From Alkalihalobacillus bogoriensis ATCC BAA-922 (GTDB taxonomy: Bacteria; Bacillota; Bacilli; Bacillales; Bacillaceae_F), in NCBI RefSeq assembly GCF_000621445.1, contig NZ_KK211278.1, positions 357,308 to 421,307 on the forward strand: a DNA stretch of 64,000 nt, given 5' to 3'. Positions 26,761-35,627 of this stretch are shown one piece after another. A program made the position numbers and the translations under genes. The stretch's first letter is position 1; each line of letters begins with the position of its first letter. Below the pieces are notes generated by a model that saw nothing but the letters and a program-made list of their open reading frames with translations, had not been told where the DNA came from and ran no database searches.

Positions 26761-28380
26761 ATGACTGAGAACAAAAGAGGAAAGCTGTTAATTGTTGGAT
26801 TTGGTCCAGGGAGTGAGCAACATATGACAGCTCGAGCGAAAGAAGCGATTTTAGAAAGTGATTCAATAATTGGTTATAACACTTACATAGATTTAATTCG
26901 TCCTTTATTAACAAATCAAGAAATTGTCCGTACGGGCATGACAGAAGAAGTGAGCCGAGCGCAAGAAGCCGTTAAACAAGCGGAGTCAGGAAAAGTAGTT
27001 GCTGTTATTTCAAGTGGTGATGCTGGTGTCTATGGCATGGCAGGACTTGTATATGAAGTACTTATTGAAAAAGGGTGGAAAGAAGAAACAGGTGTTGCTG
27101 TTGAAATCATACCTGGTATTTCGGCTATTAATTCTTGTGCAGCGCTTCTTGGTGCACCGATTATGCATGATGCCTGTACGATCAGTTTAAGCGACCATTT
27201 AACACCTTGGGAATTGATTAAACGCCGGGTCGAAGCGGCAGCACAAGCGGACTTTGTCATTGCATTGTACAATCCAAGAAGTGGGAGAAGAACAAAACAG
27301 ATTGTAGAAACACAACAAATTCTATTACAATATCGTTCTCCTAAAACACCAGTTGGGTTAGTAAAAAGTGCGTATCGAGAAAGACAAGTTGTCATTATGA
27401 CAGATTTAGAATCGATGTTAGAACATGAAATTGGGATGTTAACAACAGTCATTATCGGAAATAACTCTACGTTCATGTATGACGGAAAAATTATAACGCC
27501 ACGAGGCTATCAAAGGAAATATACCCTTGCAGCTGAAGAACAACCGTTAAAGCCTCATCAACGACTAAAAGAAGAAGCGGAACCATGGGCGATGCATCAA
27601 GGTCAAGCCGAACAAGAGATACAAAAAACAACTTCTGTGCTTGAGTTAGCTGAAGAAGCGCTTGAAAAAGTCGTAGGAAAATCTGAAGTGGCAGCAACGG
27701 CTGTACAAGAAAAACGAGTATCGTTTCAACAGACAGCTGTATTTGAATTTGCGGTGTCACCAGGAATTGTTTCGAAAAAGCTATCACCGAAGCAAATGTT
27801 AACATTAGTAGAAACGGTTGGAGAAGAGGCAACGATTGAATATACACCAGACCATCAGTTAAAAGTGTCTGTTGAAACAAATGACCCAAATGGGATAACG
27901 GAAAAATTACGAGCTGAAGGGTTGCTCCTTTTACCGATAGGGGATGTTGTTACGATTAAAGCTTGTGATTTCTGTGACGGAGAGAAGGCTGATTCGATTC
28001 CACAAGCAGAAGAGCTTCAGCAATTAATAGGGGGAGATAGCGTTCCAAAACAATTGCATATCGGCTTTAATGGCTGTGGGATGGCATGTTACGGTGCACC
28101 TATGAACGATATCGGTTTAATTTACCGGAAAAAAGCGTTTGATTTATTTATTGGAGCGAAAATAACTGGAAGAAATGCACACGTTGGACAACTTGTGGCT
28201 GAAGGAGTAGCACCTGATAAAATCGTGGAGCTTGTTGTTTCGATCGTGAATGATTATAAAAAACGTGGCTTGCCAAATGAACGGTTTCATAAATTTTTTA
28301 AGAGAGTACAAATCGTTGAAGGCTTTACGTATAAAGAAGTTCCTGATCAAGTTGTTGTAGATGCAGTTTGTGGAGATTAA
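26761..28380 (+). CDS. cbiH60: CbiH60: precorrin-3B C17-methyltransferase with C-terminal Fe-S domain
   Basis: A 539-residue fusion. Residues 1-245 are the SAM-dependent C17-methyltransferase/ring-contraction enzyme CbiH/CobJ (VGFGPGSEQHMTARA, ISSGDAGVYGMAGL, ALYNPRSGRR). After an acidic linker, residues about 320-535 resemble half of a nitrite/sulfite reductase, with cysteines in IKACDFCDGEK and NGCGMACYG. B. megaterium CbiH60 has this layout, binds [4Fe-4S] and converts cobalt-factor III to cobalt-precorrin-4. First gene of the operon, after a riboswitch. Confidence 0.9.
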   Translation: MTENKRGKLLIVGFGPGSEQHMTARAKEAILESDSIIGYNTYIDLIRPLLTNQEIVRTGMTEEVSRAQEAVKQAESGKVVAVISSGDAGVYGMAGLVYEVLIEKGWKEETGVAVEIIPGISAINSCAALLGAPIMHDACTISLSDHLTPWELIKRRVEAAAQADFVIALYNPRSGRRTKQIVETQQILLQYRSPKTPVGLVKSAYRERQVVIMTDLESMLEHEIGMLTTVIIGNNSTFMYDGKIITPRGYQRKYTLAAEEQPLKPHQRLKEEAEPWAMHQGQAEQEIQKTTSVLELAEEALEKVVGKSEVAATAVQEKRVSFQQTAVFEFAVSPGIVSKKLSPKQMLTLVETVGEEATIEYTPDHQLKVSVETNDPNGITEKLRAEGLLLLPIGDVVTIKACDFCDGEKADSIPQAEELQQLIGGDSVPKQLHIGFNGCGMACYGAPMNDIGLIYRKKAFDLFIGAKITGRNAHVGQLVAEGVAPDKIVELVVSIVNDYKKRGLPNERFHKFFKRVQIVEGFTYKEVPDQVVVDAVCGD

Positions 28381-28402
28381 AAAATAATAAGGGGTTGTTT
28401 AC

Positions 28403-29290
28403 ATGGATGCGATTTTATTTATTGGACATGGTAGTAAAGTAAAAGAAGGAAATGATCAAGTATTACAATTTGTACAATCAATGAGACAAGAAATCAAGGT
28501 TCCGATTGTAGAAACCTGTTTTTTAGAGTTTGCCAAACCGACAATTCCAGCTGGGATCGATGCGGTTGTTGCTAAAGGTGCGACAAGAGTCGCTTTAGTT
28601 CCGATGATGTTCTTTTCAGCTGGACATAGTAAAATTCATATCCCACATGAAATTGATGAAGCAAAAGAAAAATACCCTCATGTTCAATTTACATACGGTC
28701 GTCCGATTGGCGTCCACGATAAATTATTTGACATTTTAGTAGGAAGATTACAAGAAGTTGGATTTACCCCTACGGAATATGATGAGAAAAAAGCCGTACT
28801 GCTCGTTGGTCGTGGAAGTAGTGATGCGGATGCAAATAGTGAACTTTATAAAATTTCAAGATTATTATCAGAACGTTTGCATATGACAAACGTCGAGTTG
28901 TCTTTTATTGGGGTGACAAGTCCAACCGTAGAAGAAGGAATCGAACGCTGTTTGAAGTTAGATGCGACATCGGTTTATATCGTTCCATATTTTTTCTTTA
29001 CGGGAGTACTAATGGAAAGAATGGAAGAAAAACGCCGACAGTTTGTCGCTAACTATCCAAACTTTGATTTTCATATGACGTCATTTTTCGGTTTTCATCC
29101 AGAATTAAAAACGATATTTATTGACAGGGCACTAGAAGCATTAGAAGGAGAAGCGAAATTAAATTGTGATGTTTGTCAATACCGTCTTCATGCATTAGAA
29201 CATATGGATGTGCATCACCACCATCATGACCATGATCACCACCATGATCATCACCATCATCATGAGCATGACCACGAGCCTGTAAAGTAA
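28403..29290 (+). CDS. cbiX: Sirohydrochlorin cobaltochelatase CbiX with His-rich tail
   Basis: A 295-residue long-form CbiX, inserting Co2+ in sirohydrochlorin. The duplicated fold is visible (FIGHGSKVKEG, SAGHSKIHIPHEID; LVGRGSSDADANSEL). Near the C-terminus is a CDVCQYR motif, linked to a [4Fe-4S] cluster in Bacillus CbiX, followed by a tail of about 25 His and Asp residues that could bind or buffer cobalt. A paralogue, sirB, lies at 23146 without this tail. Confidence 0.93.
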   Translation: MDAILFIGHGSKVKEGNDQVLQFVQSMRQEIKVPIVETCFLEFAKPTIPAGIDAVVAKGATRVALVPMMFFSAGHSKIHIPHEIDEAKEKYPHVQFTYGRPIGVHDKLFDILVGRLQEVGFTPTEYDEKKAVLLVGRGSSDADANSELYKISRLLSERLHMTNVELSFIGVTSPTVEEGIERCLKLDATSVYIVPYFFFTGVLMERMEEKRRQFVANYPNFDFHMTSFFGFHPELKTIFIDRALEALEGEAKLNCDVCQYRLHALEHMDVHHHHHDHDHHHDHHHHHEHDHEPVK

Positions 29291-29304
29291 AGGAAGGGAT
29301 AACA

Positions 29305-30075
29305 ATGATATTTTTACTTGCAGGTACGAGTGATGCAAGAGAACTAGGTTTGATGCTTCAGCAAGAAGGATATGACCTTATCACCTCTGTTGTGACAGAA
29401 AACGCAGGAGAAGTGATGAAGCAGCATGGTCTACGTGTTTTAATAGGACGATTGGATGCTGAACAATTAATAAGTGTCATTAGTGAGAATGAAGCTTCTA
29501 TTATTGTTGATGCAACACATCCATTTGCAGAGGAAGCGTCGAAAAATGCGATGGCGGCAGCAAGTCAGCTTGAAATTCCTTATATTCGATTTGAACGAAA
29601 ATCATTTGAAGGGCAAGATTCTCTTATCACAGAAGTAGCGTCTTATGAGGAAGCCGCTGTTCTTGCGGCAAGCCGTGGTGGAGTGATTATGCTGACGACA
29701 GGAAGCAAAACCCTGCAAGTGTTTGCAAATCATTTATTGCCACTTGAGAATGTTAGAATGATTGCAAGAATGTTGCCAAGAAAAGACAATATGGAAAAGT
29801 GTGAACAATTAGGAGTCGAACAAAAAAACATTGTTGCGATTCAAGGGCCATTTTCAAAGCAATTAAATAAAGCACTTTACACGCAATATGGAGTGACCCA
29901 AGTGGTGACAAAGGAAAGTGGGAAAGTCGGCTCTGTTGATGAAAAAGTAGAGGCAGCAAAAGAGCTAGGGATTCCGATTATTATGATCGCTAGACCAAAA
30001 ATAGAGTATGGGAACGTCTATCATTCTTTTGAAGATGTCATAAATACGATAAAAACGATGGAGGTGTCGGTGTAA
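29305..30075 (+). CDS. cbiJ: Cobalt-precorrin-6A reductase CbiJ
   Basis: A 256-residue NAD(P)H-dependent reductase of the CbiJ/CobK family: LLAGTSDARELG at the N-terminus, DATHPFAEEASKNA near residue 75, and TTGSKTLQVF with MIARMLP. It reduces cobalt-precorrin-6A to 6B. Position after cbiX is as in the B. megaterium operon. The stop overlaps the next start (TAATG). Confidence 0.92.
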   Translation: MIFLLAGTSDARELGLMLQQEGYDLITSVVTENAGEVMKQHGLRVLIGRLDAEQLISVISENEASIIVDATHPFAEEASKNAMAAASQLEIPYIRFERKSFEGQDSLITEVASYEEAAVLAASRGGVIMLTTGSKTLQVFANHLLPLENVRMIARMLPRKDNMEKCEQLGVEQKNIVAIQGPFSKQLNKALYTQYGVTQVVTKESGKVGSVDEKVEAAKELGIPIIMIARPKIEYGNVYHSFEDVINTIKTMEVSV

Positions 30076-30725
30076 TGGATTTTCAAACGGAATTTAAACC
30101 GTTAACAGTACAACCGCAGGAAATAGAAGGAAAGAGTTTTGAGATGATTGATGAGGAAGTGGGAGAGCACTCTTTTACAGAAGAACAATATAAAGTGGTC
30201 CAACGAATTATTCATGCTTCAGCAGATTTTGAATTAGGAAAAAGTGTAGTGTTTCACCCAAATGCGGTGCAAGCAGGGATTGAGGCTATTCGTTCAGGGA
30301 AAATGGTTGTTGCCGATGTGCAAATGATCCAAAGTGGTATCAGTAAACCACGAATTGAAAAATTTGGTGGCCATGTTCGTGTTTATATTTCTGACGAAGA
30401 TGTAATGGAAGAAGCGAAACGTCTAAATACAACGAGAGCAATTATTTCGATGCGCAAAGCAATTAAAGAAGCAGAAGGTGGGATTTTTGCAATAGGAAAT
30501 GCTCCTACTGCTTTATTGGAACTCATCCGTCTAGTGAAAACAGGAGAAGCTCGCCCAGGATTAATTGTTGGGATGCCGGTTGGATTTGTGTCTGCTGCTG
30601 AATCAAAAGAAGAATTAGCGAAATTAGATGTACCATTTATCACGAATATGGGTCGAAAAGGTGGAAGTCCTGTAACCGTTGCAGCGGTTAATGCGATTTC
30701 TTTATTAGCTCAAAAGCAGGGATAA
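30075..30725 (+). CDS. cbiC: Cobalt-precorrin-8 methylmutase CbiC
   Basis: A 216-residue methylmutase moving the methyl group from C11 to C12 to give cobyrinate. Conserved segments: VVQRIIHASADFE (with the catalytic His), ADVQMIQSGI, GNAPTALLELI and GMPVGFVSAAESKEEL. Length normal. Coupled to cbiJ by a one-base overlap. Confidence 0.93.
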   Translation: MDFQTEFKPLTVQPQEIEGKSFEMIDEEVGEHSFTEEQYKVVQRIIHASADFELGKSVVFHPNAVQAGIEAIRSGKMVVADVQMIQSGISKPRIEKFGGHVRVYISDEDVMEEAKRLNTTRAIISMRKAIKEAEGGIFAIGNAPTALLELIRLVKTGEARPGLIVGMPVGFVSAAESKEELAKLDVPFITNMGRKGGSPVTVAAVNAISLLAQKQG

Positions 30726-30726
30726 A

Positions 30727-31851
30727 ATGAAAAAGCAAACAAAAGACCCGAAGGAAATGAGACGCGGCTATACAACCGGTGCAAATGCAACAGCAGCAAC
30801 GAAAGCAGCATTAATGTCTTTATTGTTACAAACAAAAGTACGGACGGTTGAAATTACGTTACCAATAGGGGAAGATATTGCATTTTCAATGGAGGATGTG
30901 GCGTTTACTGAAAAGGAAGCGACTGCGAGTGTCATTAAAGATGCTGGTGACGACCCTGATGCAACACATAAAGCAAAAATTGTGTCAACAGTTACATTTA
31001 CGAGTAAAGAGGGCATCGAAATTGATGGTGGAATTGGAGTGGGCCGGGTGACGAAACCTGGTCTTCCTGTTCCTGTCGGGGAAGCGGCAATTAATCCGGT
31101 TCCTCGCAAAATGTTAAAGGAAACGGTTCAAGAATTACTGGAACATTTCGGTGTGTATCAAGGAATCCGTGTTGTCATTTCTGTTCCAGACGGGGAAGAG
31201 ATTGCAAAAAAAACATTAAACGCAAGGCTTGGCATTATTGGCGGAATATCGATATTAGGAACTCGGGGGATTGTTGTACCGTTTTCTACTTCTGCTTACC
31301 GTGCGAGTGTGGCCCAAGCGATTAATGTAGCAGTGACAAATGGGTGTGAGCGATTGTTTTTAACAACGGGTGGACGAAGTGAAAAATATGCAATTGCATT
31401 ATACCGTGACCATCCTGAAGAAGCCTTTATTGAAATGGGTGACTTTGTCGGTTTTGCCCTTAAGCAATGTAAAGCAAAAAAAGTGAAGCATGTAACCCTT
31501 GTAGGTATGATGGGGAAATTTTCAAAGGTTGCTCAAGGGATTATGAATGTCCATTCTAAAAGCGCACCTGTTGATTTTCATTTTTTGGCGGATGTGGCAA
31601 AGGATGCTGGTGTGGAAGAAAGCTTATTAGATGAAATTAAACAAGCCAATACCGCATCACAAGTCGGAACAATGATGTTTGAACATGGCTATTCCTCATT
31701 TTTTTCAAAGTTATGTCAATACGGTTCTGAATCAGGATTAAAAGAAGTTCGAGGTGGAATGGAAATCGAAACAATTATTACGTCAATGCAAGGAGATGTA
31801 TTAGGGAGGGAAACAGTGTCATGGGACAACCTATCAAAATCATCGGAGTAA
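30727..31851 (+). CDS. cbiD: Cobalt-precorrin-5B C1-methyltransferase CbiD
   Basis: A 374-residue enzyme methylating C1 of the macrocycle. It starts with the CbiD hallmark RRGYTTGANATAATKAA and has GGIGVGRVTKPGL, INPVPRKML and TTGGRSEK. CbiD is not related to the other methyltransferases here. It begins one base after the cbiC stop and its end overlaps cbiET by 31 bases. Confidence 0.93.
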   Translation: MKKQTKDPKEMRRGYTTGANATAATKAALMSLLLQTKVRTVEITLPIGEDIAFSMEDVAFTEKEATASVIKDAGDDPDATHKAKIVSTVTFTSKEGIEIDGGIGVGRVTKPGLPVPVGEAAINPVPRKMLKETVQELLEHFGVYQGIRVVISVPDGEEIAKKTLNARLGIIGGISILGTRGIVVPFSTSAYRASVAQAINVAVTNGCERLFLTTGGRSEKYAIALYRDHPEEAFIEMGDFVGFALKQCKAKKVKHVTLVGMMGKFSKVAQGIMNVHSKSAPVDFHFLADVAKDAGVEESLLDEIKQANTASQVGTMMFEHGYSSFFSKLCQYGSESGLKEVRGGMEIETIITSMQGDVLGRETVSWDNLSKSSE

Positions 31852-33026
31852 CGGAAAGTGGCATCGCTAGCTTGCCTCAACAGTACCGAGAATGGATCGA
31901 AGAAAGTGAACAATTAGTTGGTGGTGAACGTTTGTTAGAATTTTTTCCATTTTACAAAGGGGAAAAGATTGTTGTGAAATCGGGCCTTTCAAAGATGGTG
32001 GAGACACTTCAACAAACATCCAAAAAAACAGTAGTCTTAGCTTCGGGTGATCCGTTGTTTTTTGGGATTGGTGGATATTTAGCAAAGAAAATTGATGTTG
32101 AGATTTATCCTAATATTAGTTCGCTTCAACAAGCGTTTGCCAAAATGAAGGAAAGCTGGCATGATTGTTTCTTTGTTAGTGTCCATGGCCGCAATATAAA
32201 AGGACTCGCGCAAAAAATCGATGGCTATGAAAAAGTTTGTCTGTTAACAGATGAAACAAATACCCCGAAAGCAATTGCCTCTTATTTACTTGAATTTGGA
32301 ATGGATGAATATGAGGCTTTTATTGTAGAAACGGTTGGAGGAGAGTCTGAAAAAACAACGTTTATGACACTATCAGACATGATGTCATATGACGCCCACC
32401 CGCTAAATGTAGTCATTTTAAAACAGAAAAACCAAAGAAAAAGATGGACTTTAGGTATTCCTGACGCAGAATTTTCCCAACGCAAGCCAGATAAAGGGTT
32501 AATCACAAAAAAAGAAATTCGTGTGTTAAGCATTGGAGAACTCAACTTACATAAAAAAAGTACGGTATGGGACATTGGAACATGTACAGGTTCGATGGCG
32601 ATTGAAGCAGCAAGAATCGCAAAAGAAGGACAAGTATTTGCGATTGAAAAAAATGAAAGTGACTTGCAAAACTGCTATGAAAATATGAAAAAATTTCAAG
32701 CTGATATTACCGCAATTTGTGGGAAAGCCCCTGCTAGATTAGATGAGTTTCCAGACCCTGATGCAATTTTTATCGGAGGAACAGGTGGAGAAATGAAAGA
32801 GTTACTGTCGGTTTGTGCTAGTCGATTAAAGGCGCATGGGCGGATCGTGTTAAATGCGGCTACGATTGAAACGTTATATGAGGCAACAGATATTTTAAAG
32901 CAATTGAAATTAAAGGTTTCGATAACACTCGCACAAATTTCAAGAAGTAAACCAATTTTACATATGACTCGATTTGAAGGATTGAATCCAGTTTACATTA
33001 TTACAGCAGCAAAAGAGGAGGAGTAA
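31821..33026 (+). CDS. cbiET: CbiET: cobalt-precorrin-7 C5/C15 methyltransferase-decarboxylase
   Basis: A 401-residue fusion. The N-terminal half (1-200) is CbiE (VTESGIASLPQQYREWI, LASGDPLFFGIGGYL); the C-terminal half (about 210-395) is CbiT, with the SAM-binding WDIGTCTGSMAIEAARIA. It methylates C5 and C15 and removes the C12 acetate carboxyl. The start lies inside the end of cbiD, with GGGAGGG upstream. Confidence 0.92.
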   Translation: MGQPIKIIGVTESGIASLPQQYREWIEESEQLVGGERLLEFFPFYKGEKIVVKSGLSKMVETLQQTSKKTVVLASGDPLFFGIGGYLAKKIDVEIYPNISSLQQAFAKMKESWHDCFFVSVHGRNIKGLAQKIDGYEKVCLLTDETNTPKAIASYLLEFGMDEYEAFIVETVGGESEKTTFMTLSDMMSYDAHPLNVVILKQKNQRKRWTLGIPDAEFSQRKPDKGLITKKEIRVLSIGELNLHKKSTVWDIGTCTGSMAIEAARIAKEGQVFAIEKNESDLQNCYENMKKFQADITAICGKAPARLDEFPDPDAIFIGGTGGEMKELLSVCASRLKAHGRIVLNAATIETLYEATDILKQLKLKVSITLAQISRSKPILHMTRFEGLNPVYIITAAKEEE

Positions 33027-33027
33027 T

Positions 33028-33735
33028 ATGCCACTAGGAACCGTTTATGGTGTGGGAGTTGGTCCAGGAGACCCAGAATTAATTACTGTAAAAGCGTACC
33101 GAATGATGAAGGAAGCAGATGTTGTCGCTTATCCGAAAAAACGAAAAGGGGCAAAAAGTTACGCGTATCAAATTATCGAGCAATATGTGAATCCAAATGA
33201 AAAAGAAATGTTAGGGTTAGTTTTTCCGATGACAAAGGATAAAGACGTCCTTGCACGAGAATGGAATCGAATAGTTGAGCAAGTATGGATTTATGTAAAA
33301 GAAGGGAAGTCGGTTGCATTTGTTACGGAAGGTGACCCGATGTTATATAGCACCTTTATTCATTTGTACCGTTTGTTAAAGCAAAAATATCCCGAAGTGG
33401 AAGTGAAATCGATTCCAGGCATATCGTCTGTAAATGGAGTAGCCTCACAATTAGGAATTCCTCTAGCTGATGGAGATGATTGGACAGCGGTCATTCCTGC
33501 AACAGAGAATAGAGAGGCCATGAGAAAAGCATTACAAGACCATGATGGTATCGTATTTATAAAAGTAGCGAAAGTGCTACCGATGATGATTGAACTACTA
33601 GAAGAGCTTGAACTCGTTGACAAAGCTACGGTTGTGACGAAAGTGACTTCCAGTGAAGAAGTCGTATGGAAAGATATAACGGAACTTCGCCATGCGGAAT
33701 TAGAATATTTAACACTTATGCTCGTAAGAAAGTAA
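33028..33735 (+). CDS. cbiL: Precorrin-2/cobalt-factor-II C20-methyltransferase CbiL
   Basis: A 235-residue SAM methyltransferase of the tetrapyrrole family: GVGPGDPELITVKAYRMMKEADVVAYP at the N-terminus, TEGDPMLYSTFIHL and IPGISSVNG. It methylates C20, just before the CbiH60 step. It starts one base after the cbiET stop. Confidence 0.92.
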   Translation: MPLGTVYGVGVGPGDPELITVKAYRMMKEADVVAYPKKRKGAKSYAYQIIEQYVNPNEKEMLGLVFPMTKDKDVLAREWNRIVEQVWIYVKEGKSVAFVTEGDPMLYSTFIHLYRLLKQKYPEVEVKSIPGISSVNGVASQLGIPLADGDDWTAVIPATENREAMRKALQDHDGIVFIKVAKVLPMMIELLEELELVDKATVVTKVTSSEEVVWKDITELRHAELEYLTLMLVRK

Positions 33736-33745
33736 GGTGACTAAA

Positions 33746-34534
33746 ATGGAATTAGAAGCAAAAGTTTATATTGTCGGATCAGGTCCTGGAGACCCAGATT
33801 TAATTACAGTAAAAGGATTAAAAATACTCGAGCAAGCCGATGTCATTTTATATACAGACTCTCTCGTAAATCCTGTGTTGATGGAAAGAGCGAAAAAAGA
33901 TGCTCTTATTTTAAAAAGTGCTGGGATGAATTTAGAAGAATTAGTAGATTGCATGGAAGAACATGTGAAAAACGGAAAAAGTGTTGCGCGAATGCATACG
34001 GGAGACCCGGCAGTGTACGGTGCGATTTATGAACAAATGAAAAAATTAAAACAACGTGGCATCGCTTATCAAATCATCCCTGGTGTAAGTTCGGTCTTTG
34101 CTGCAGCCGCAGCCGCTGAAGTGGAGTTAACGATTCCAGAATTAACGCAAACTGTTATTTTAACGCGAGCAGAAGGTCGAACTCCGATGCCTGAACGAGA
34201 ACAATTAAAAGATTTAGCTGCTCATCATTGTTCCATTGCTTTATTTTTAAGTGCAACATTAATAAAAAAAGTCGTAAAAGAGTTTTTAGAAGCAGGATGG
34301 AACGAAAATGATGCGGTCGTTGTTGTTTATCGTGCTTCATGGCCAGATGAAAAAGTTGTTCGCACAACGTTAGGCTCTCTTGATGAAACGATGCGAAAAG
34401 AAGGAATTCGTAAACAAGCGATGGTTATTATTAGTAAAGCAGCAGATGAAGCGCTTTTAGAAGAAGGAACGTTTGAGTCAAAGCTATACGATAAGACTTT
34501 TACGCATGGTTATCGTAAAGGAGAACGTGTGTAA
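33746..34534 (+). CDS. cbiF: Cobalt-precorrin-4 C11-methyltransferase CbiF
   Basis: A 262-residue SAM methyltransferase: GSGPGDPDLITVKGLKIL, RMHTGDPAVYGAIYEQM, IPGVSSVFAAAAA. Closest to CbiF/CobM. ATG 33746 is preferred (TAAGGTGA 6 bases upstream) over GTG 33737. The stop overlaps the cbiG start by one base. Confidence 0.93.
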   Translation: MELEAKVYIVGSGPGDPDLITVKGLKILEQADVILYTDSLVNPVLMERAKKDALILKSAGMNLEELVDCMEEHVKNGKSVARMHTGDPAVYGAIYEQMKKLKQRGIAYQIIPGVSSVFAAAAAAEVELTIPELTQTVILTRAEGRTPMPEREQLKDLAAHHCSIALFLSATLIKKVVKEFLEAGWNENDAVVVVYRASWPDEKVVRTTLGSLDETMRKEGIRKQAMVIISKAADEALLEEGTFESKLYDKTFTHGYRKGERV

Positions 34535-35610
34535 TGGAAAACATTGCATTAGTCGCAATTACAAAACACGGTGTTCAAATGGTGCGGAAATTACAAGAAA
34601 GCATACAGACGGCAGACGTATATTATATGACAAAGTTCGAACATGGCGATGAAAAGGAAAAAGGCATTTATATGTTTGAAGGTTCTGTTCGGTTAATTTT
34701 ACCTGATTTATTTAAAAAGTATGATGGTATTGTAATGGTGATTTCACTTGGTGCTGTTGTTCGCATGATTGCACCAATATTAAAAGATAAAAAAACAGAC
34801 CCTGCCGTTGTTGTTGTCGATGATAAAGGACAGTTTGTCATCAGTGTGCTATCTGGTCATATTGGTGGAGCAAATGAGTTAACGCACGAATTATCACAGC
34901 ACTTACAAGCGACACCTGTCATTACAACTGCATCTGATGTCAATAAAACGATTCCTGTTGATATTTTCGGACGAGAATTTGGCTGGATTGTCGAGTATGA
35001 CAAAAAAGTCACACCAGTGAGTGCAGCTGTTGTGAATGAAGAACCGATCGTCATTGTTCAAGAATCAGGAGAGCGGAACTGGTGGAAACATAATAAGCCA
35101 CTTCCGTCACAAATGAAAGTCGTCTCAAGCTGTAAGGAGGCGATGATGCTTGATTTTTCCGCAGCTTTAGTTATTACCCATCGGCTGTTAACAGAGGACG
35201 AACAATCGATGCTGTTACAAAATGGTGTCCTATACAGGCCGAAGTCAGTGTATTTAGGAATTGGCTGTAATCGTGGGACGAGTGCCACAGAAATAAATGC
35301 TGTCATAGATGAAACATTATATGAATTAGGCATCTCAAAAACTTCTGTCAAAGGAATTGCCACGATTGACTTAAAAAAGGATGAAGAAGGCTTGCTCGAC
35401 GTGTGTGAGCAAAATAAGTGGACGTTTCAATATTTTACACCGTTAGAGCTAAACGCGGTTCCGATTTCAAACCCATCAGAAACCGTTTTTAAATATACTG
35501 GAGCATACGGTGTAAGTGAACCTGCTGTTTTATTAGCATCTGGTGCAAAGCAACTAACATTAGAGAAGAAAAAAAGTGGGAATGTAACGATTTCGATTGC
35601 AGTGAAGTAA
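34534..35610 (+). CDS. cbiG: Cobalt-precorrin-5A hydrolase CbiG
   Basis: A 358-residue enzyme opening the lactone ring and releasing acetaldehyde. Conserved N-terminal part: ISLGAVVRMIAPILKDKKTDPAVVVVDD and VLSGHIGGANELTH; C-terminal domain with GIGCNRGTSATEI. It follows cbiF with TAATG overlap. Confidence 0.92.
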   Translation: MENIALVAITKHGVQMVRKLQESIQTADVYYMTKFEHGDEKEKGIYMFEGSVRLILPDLFKKYDGIVMVISLGAVVRMIAPILKDKKTDPAVVVVDDKGQFVISVLSGHIGGANELTHELSQHLQATPVITTASDVNKTIPVDIFGREFGWIVEYDKKVTPVSAAVVNEEPIVIVQESGERNWWKHNKPLPSQMKVVSSCKEAMMLDFSAALVITHRLLTEDEQSMLLQNGVLYRPKSVYLGIGCNRGTSATEINAVIDETLYELGISKTSVKGIATIDLKKDEEGLLDVCEQNKWTFQYFTPLELNAVPISNPSETVFKYTGAYGVSEPAVLLASGAKQLTLEKKKSGNVTISIAVK

Positions 35611-35627
35611 GAACGGAGGGGTAGTGT

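Noticed and set aside
29200..29290. His/Asp-rich stretch taken as a low-complexity frameshift
   Set aside because: The frame continues to a normal stop before a ribosome site, and long-form CbiX proteins are known to have such tails.
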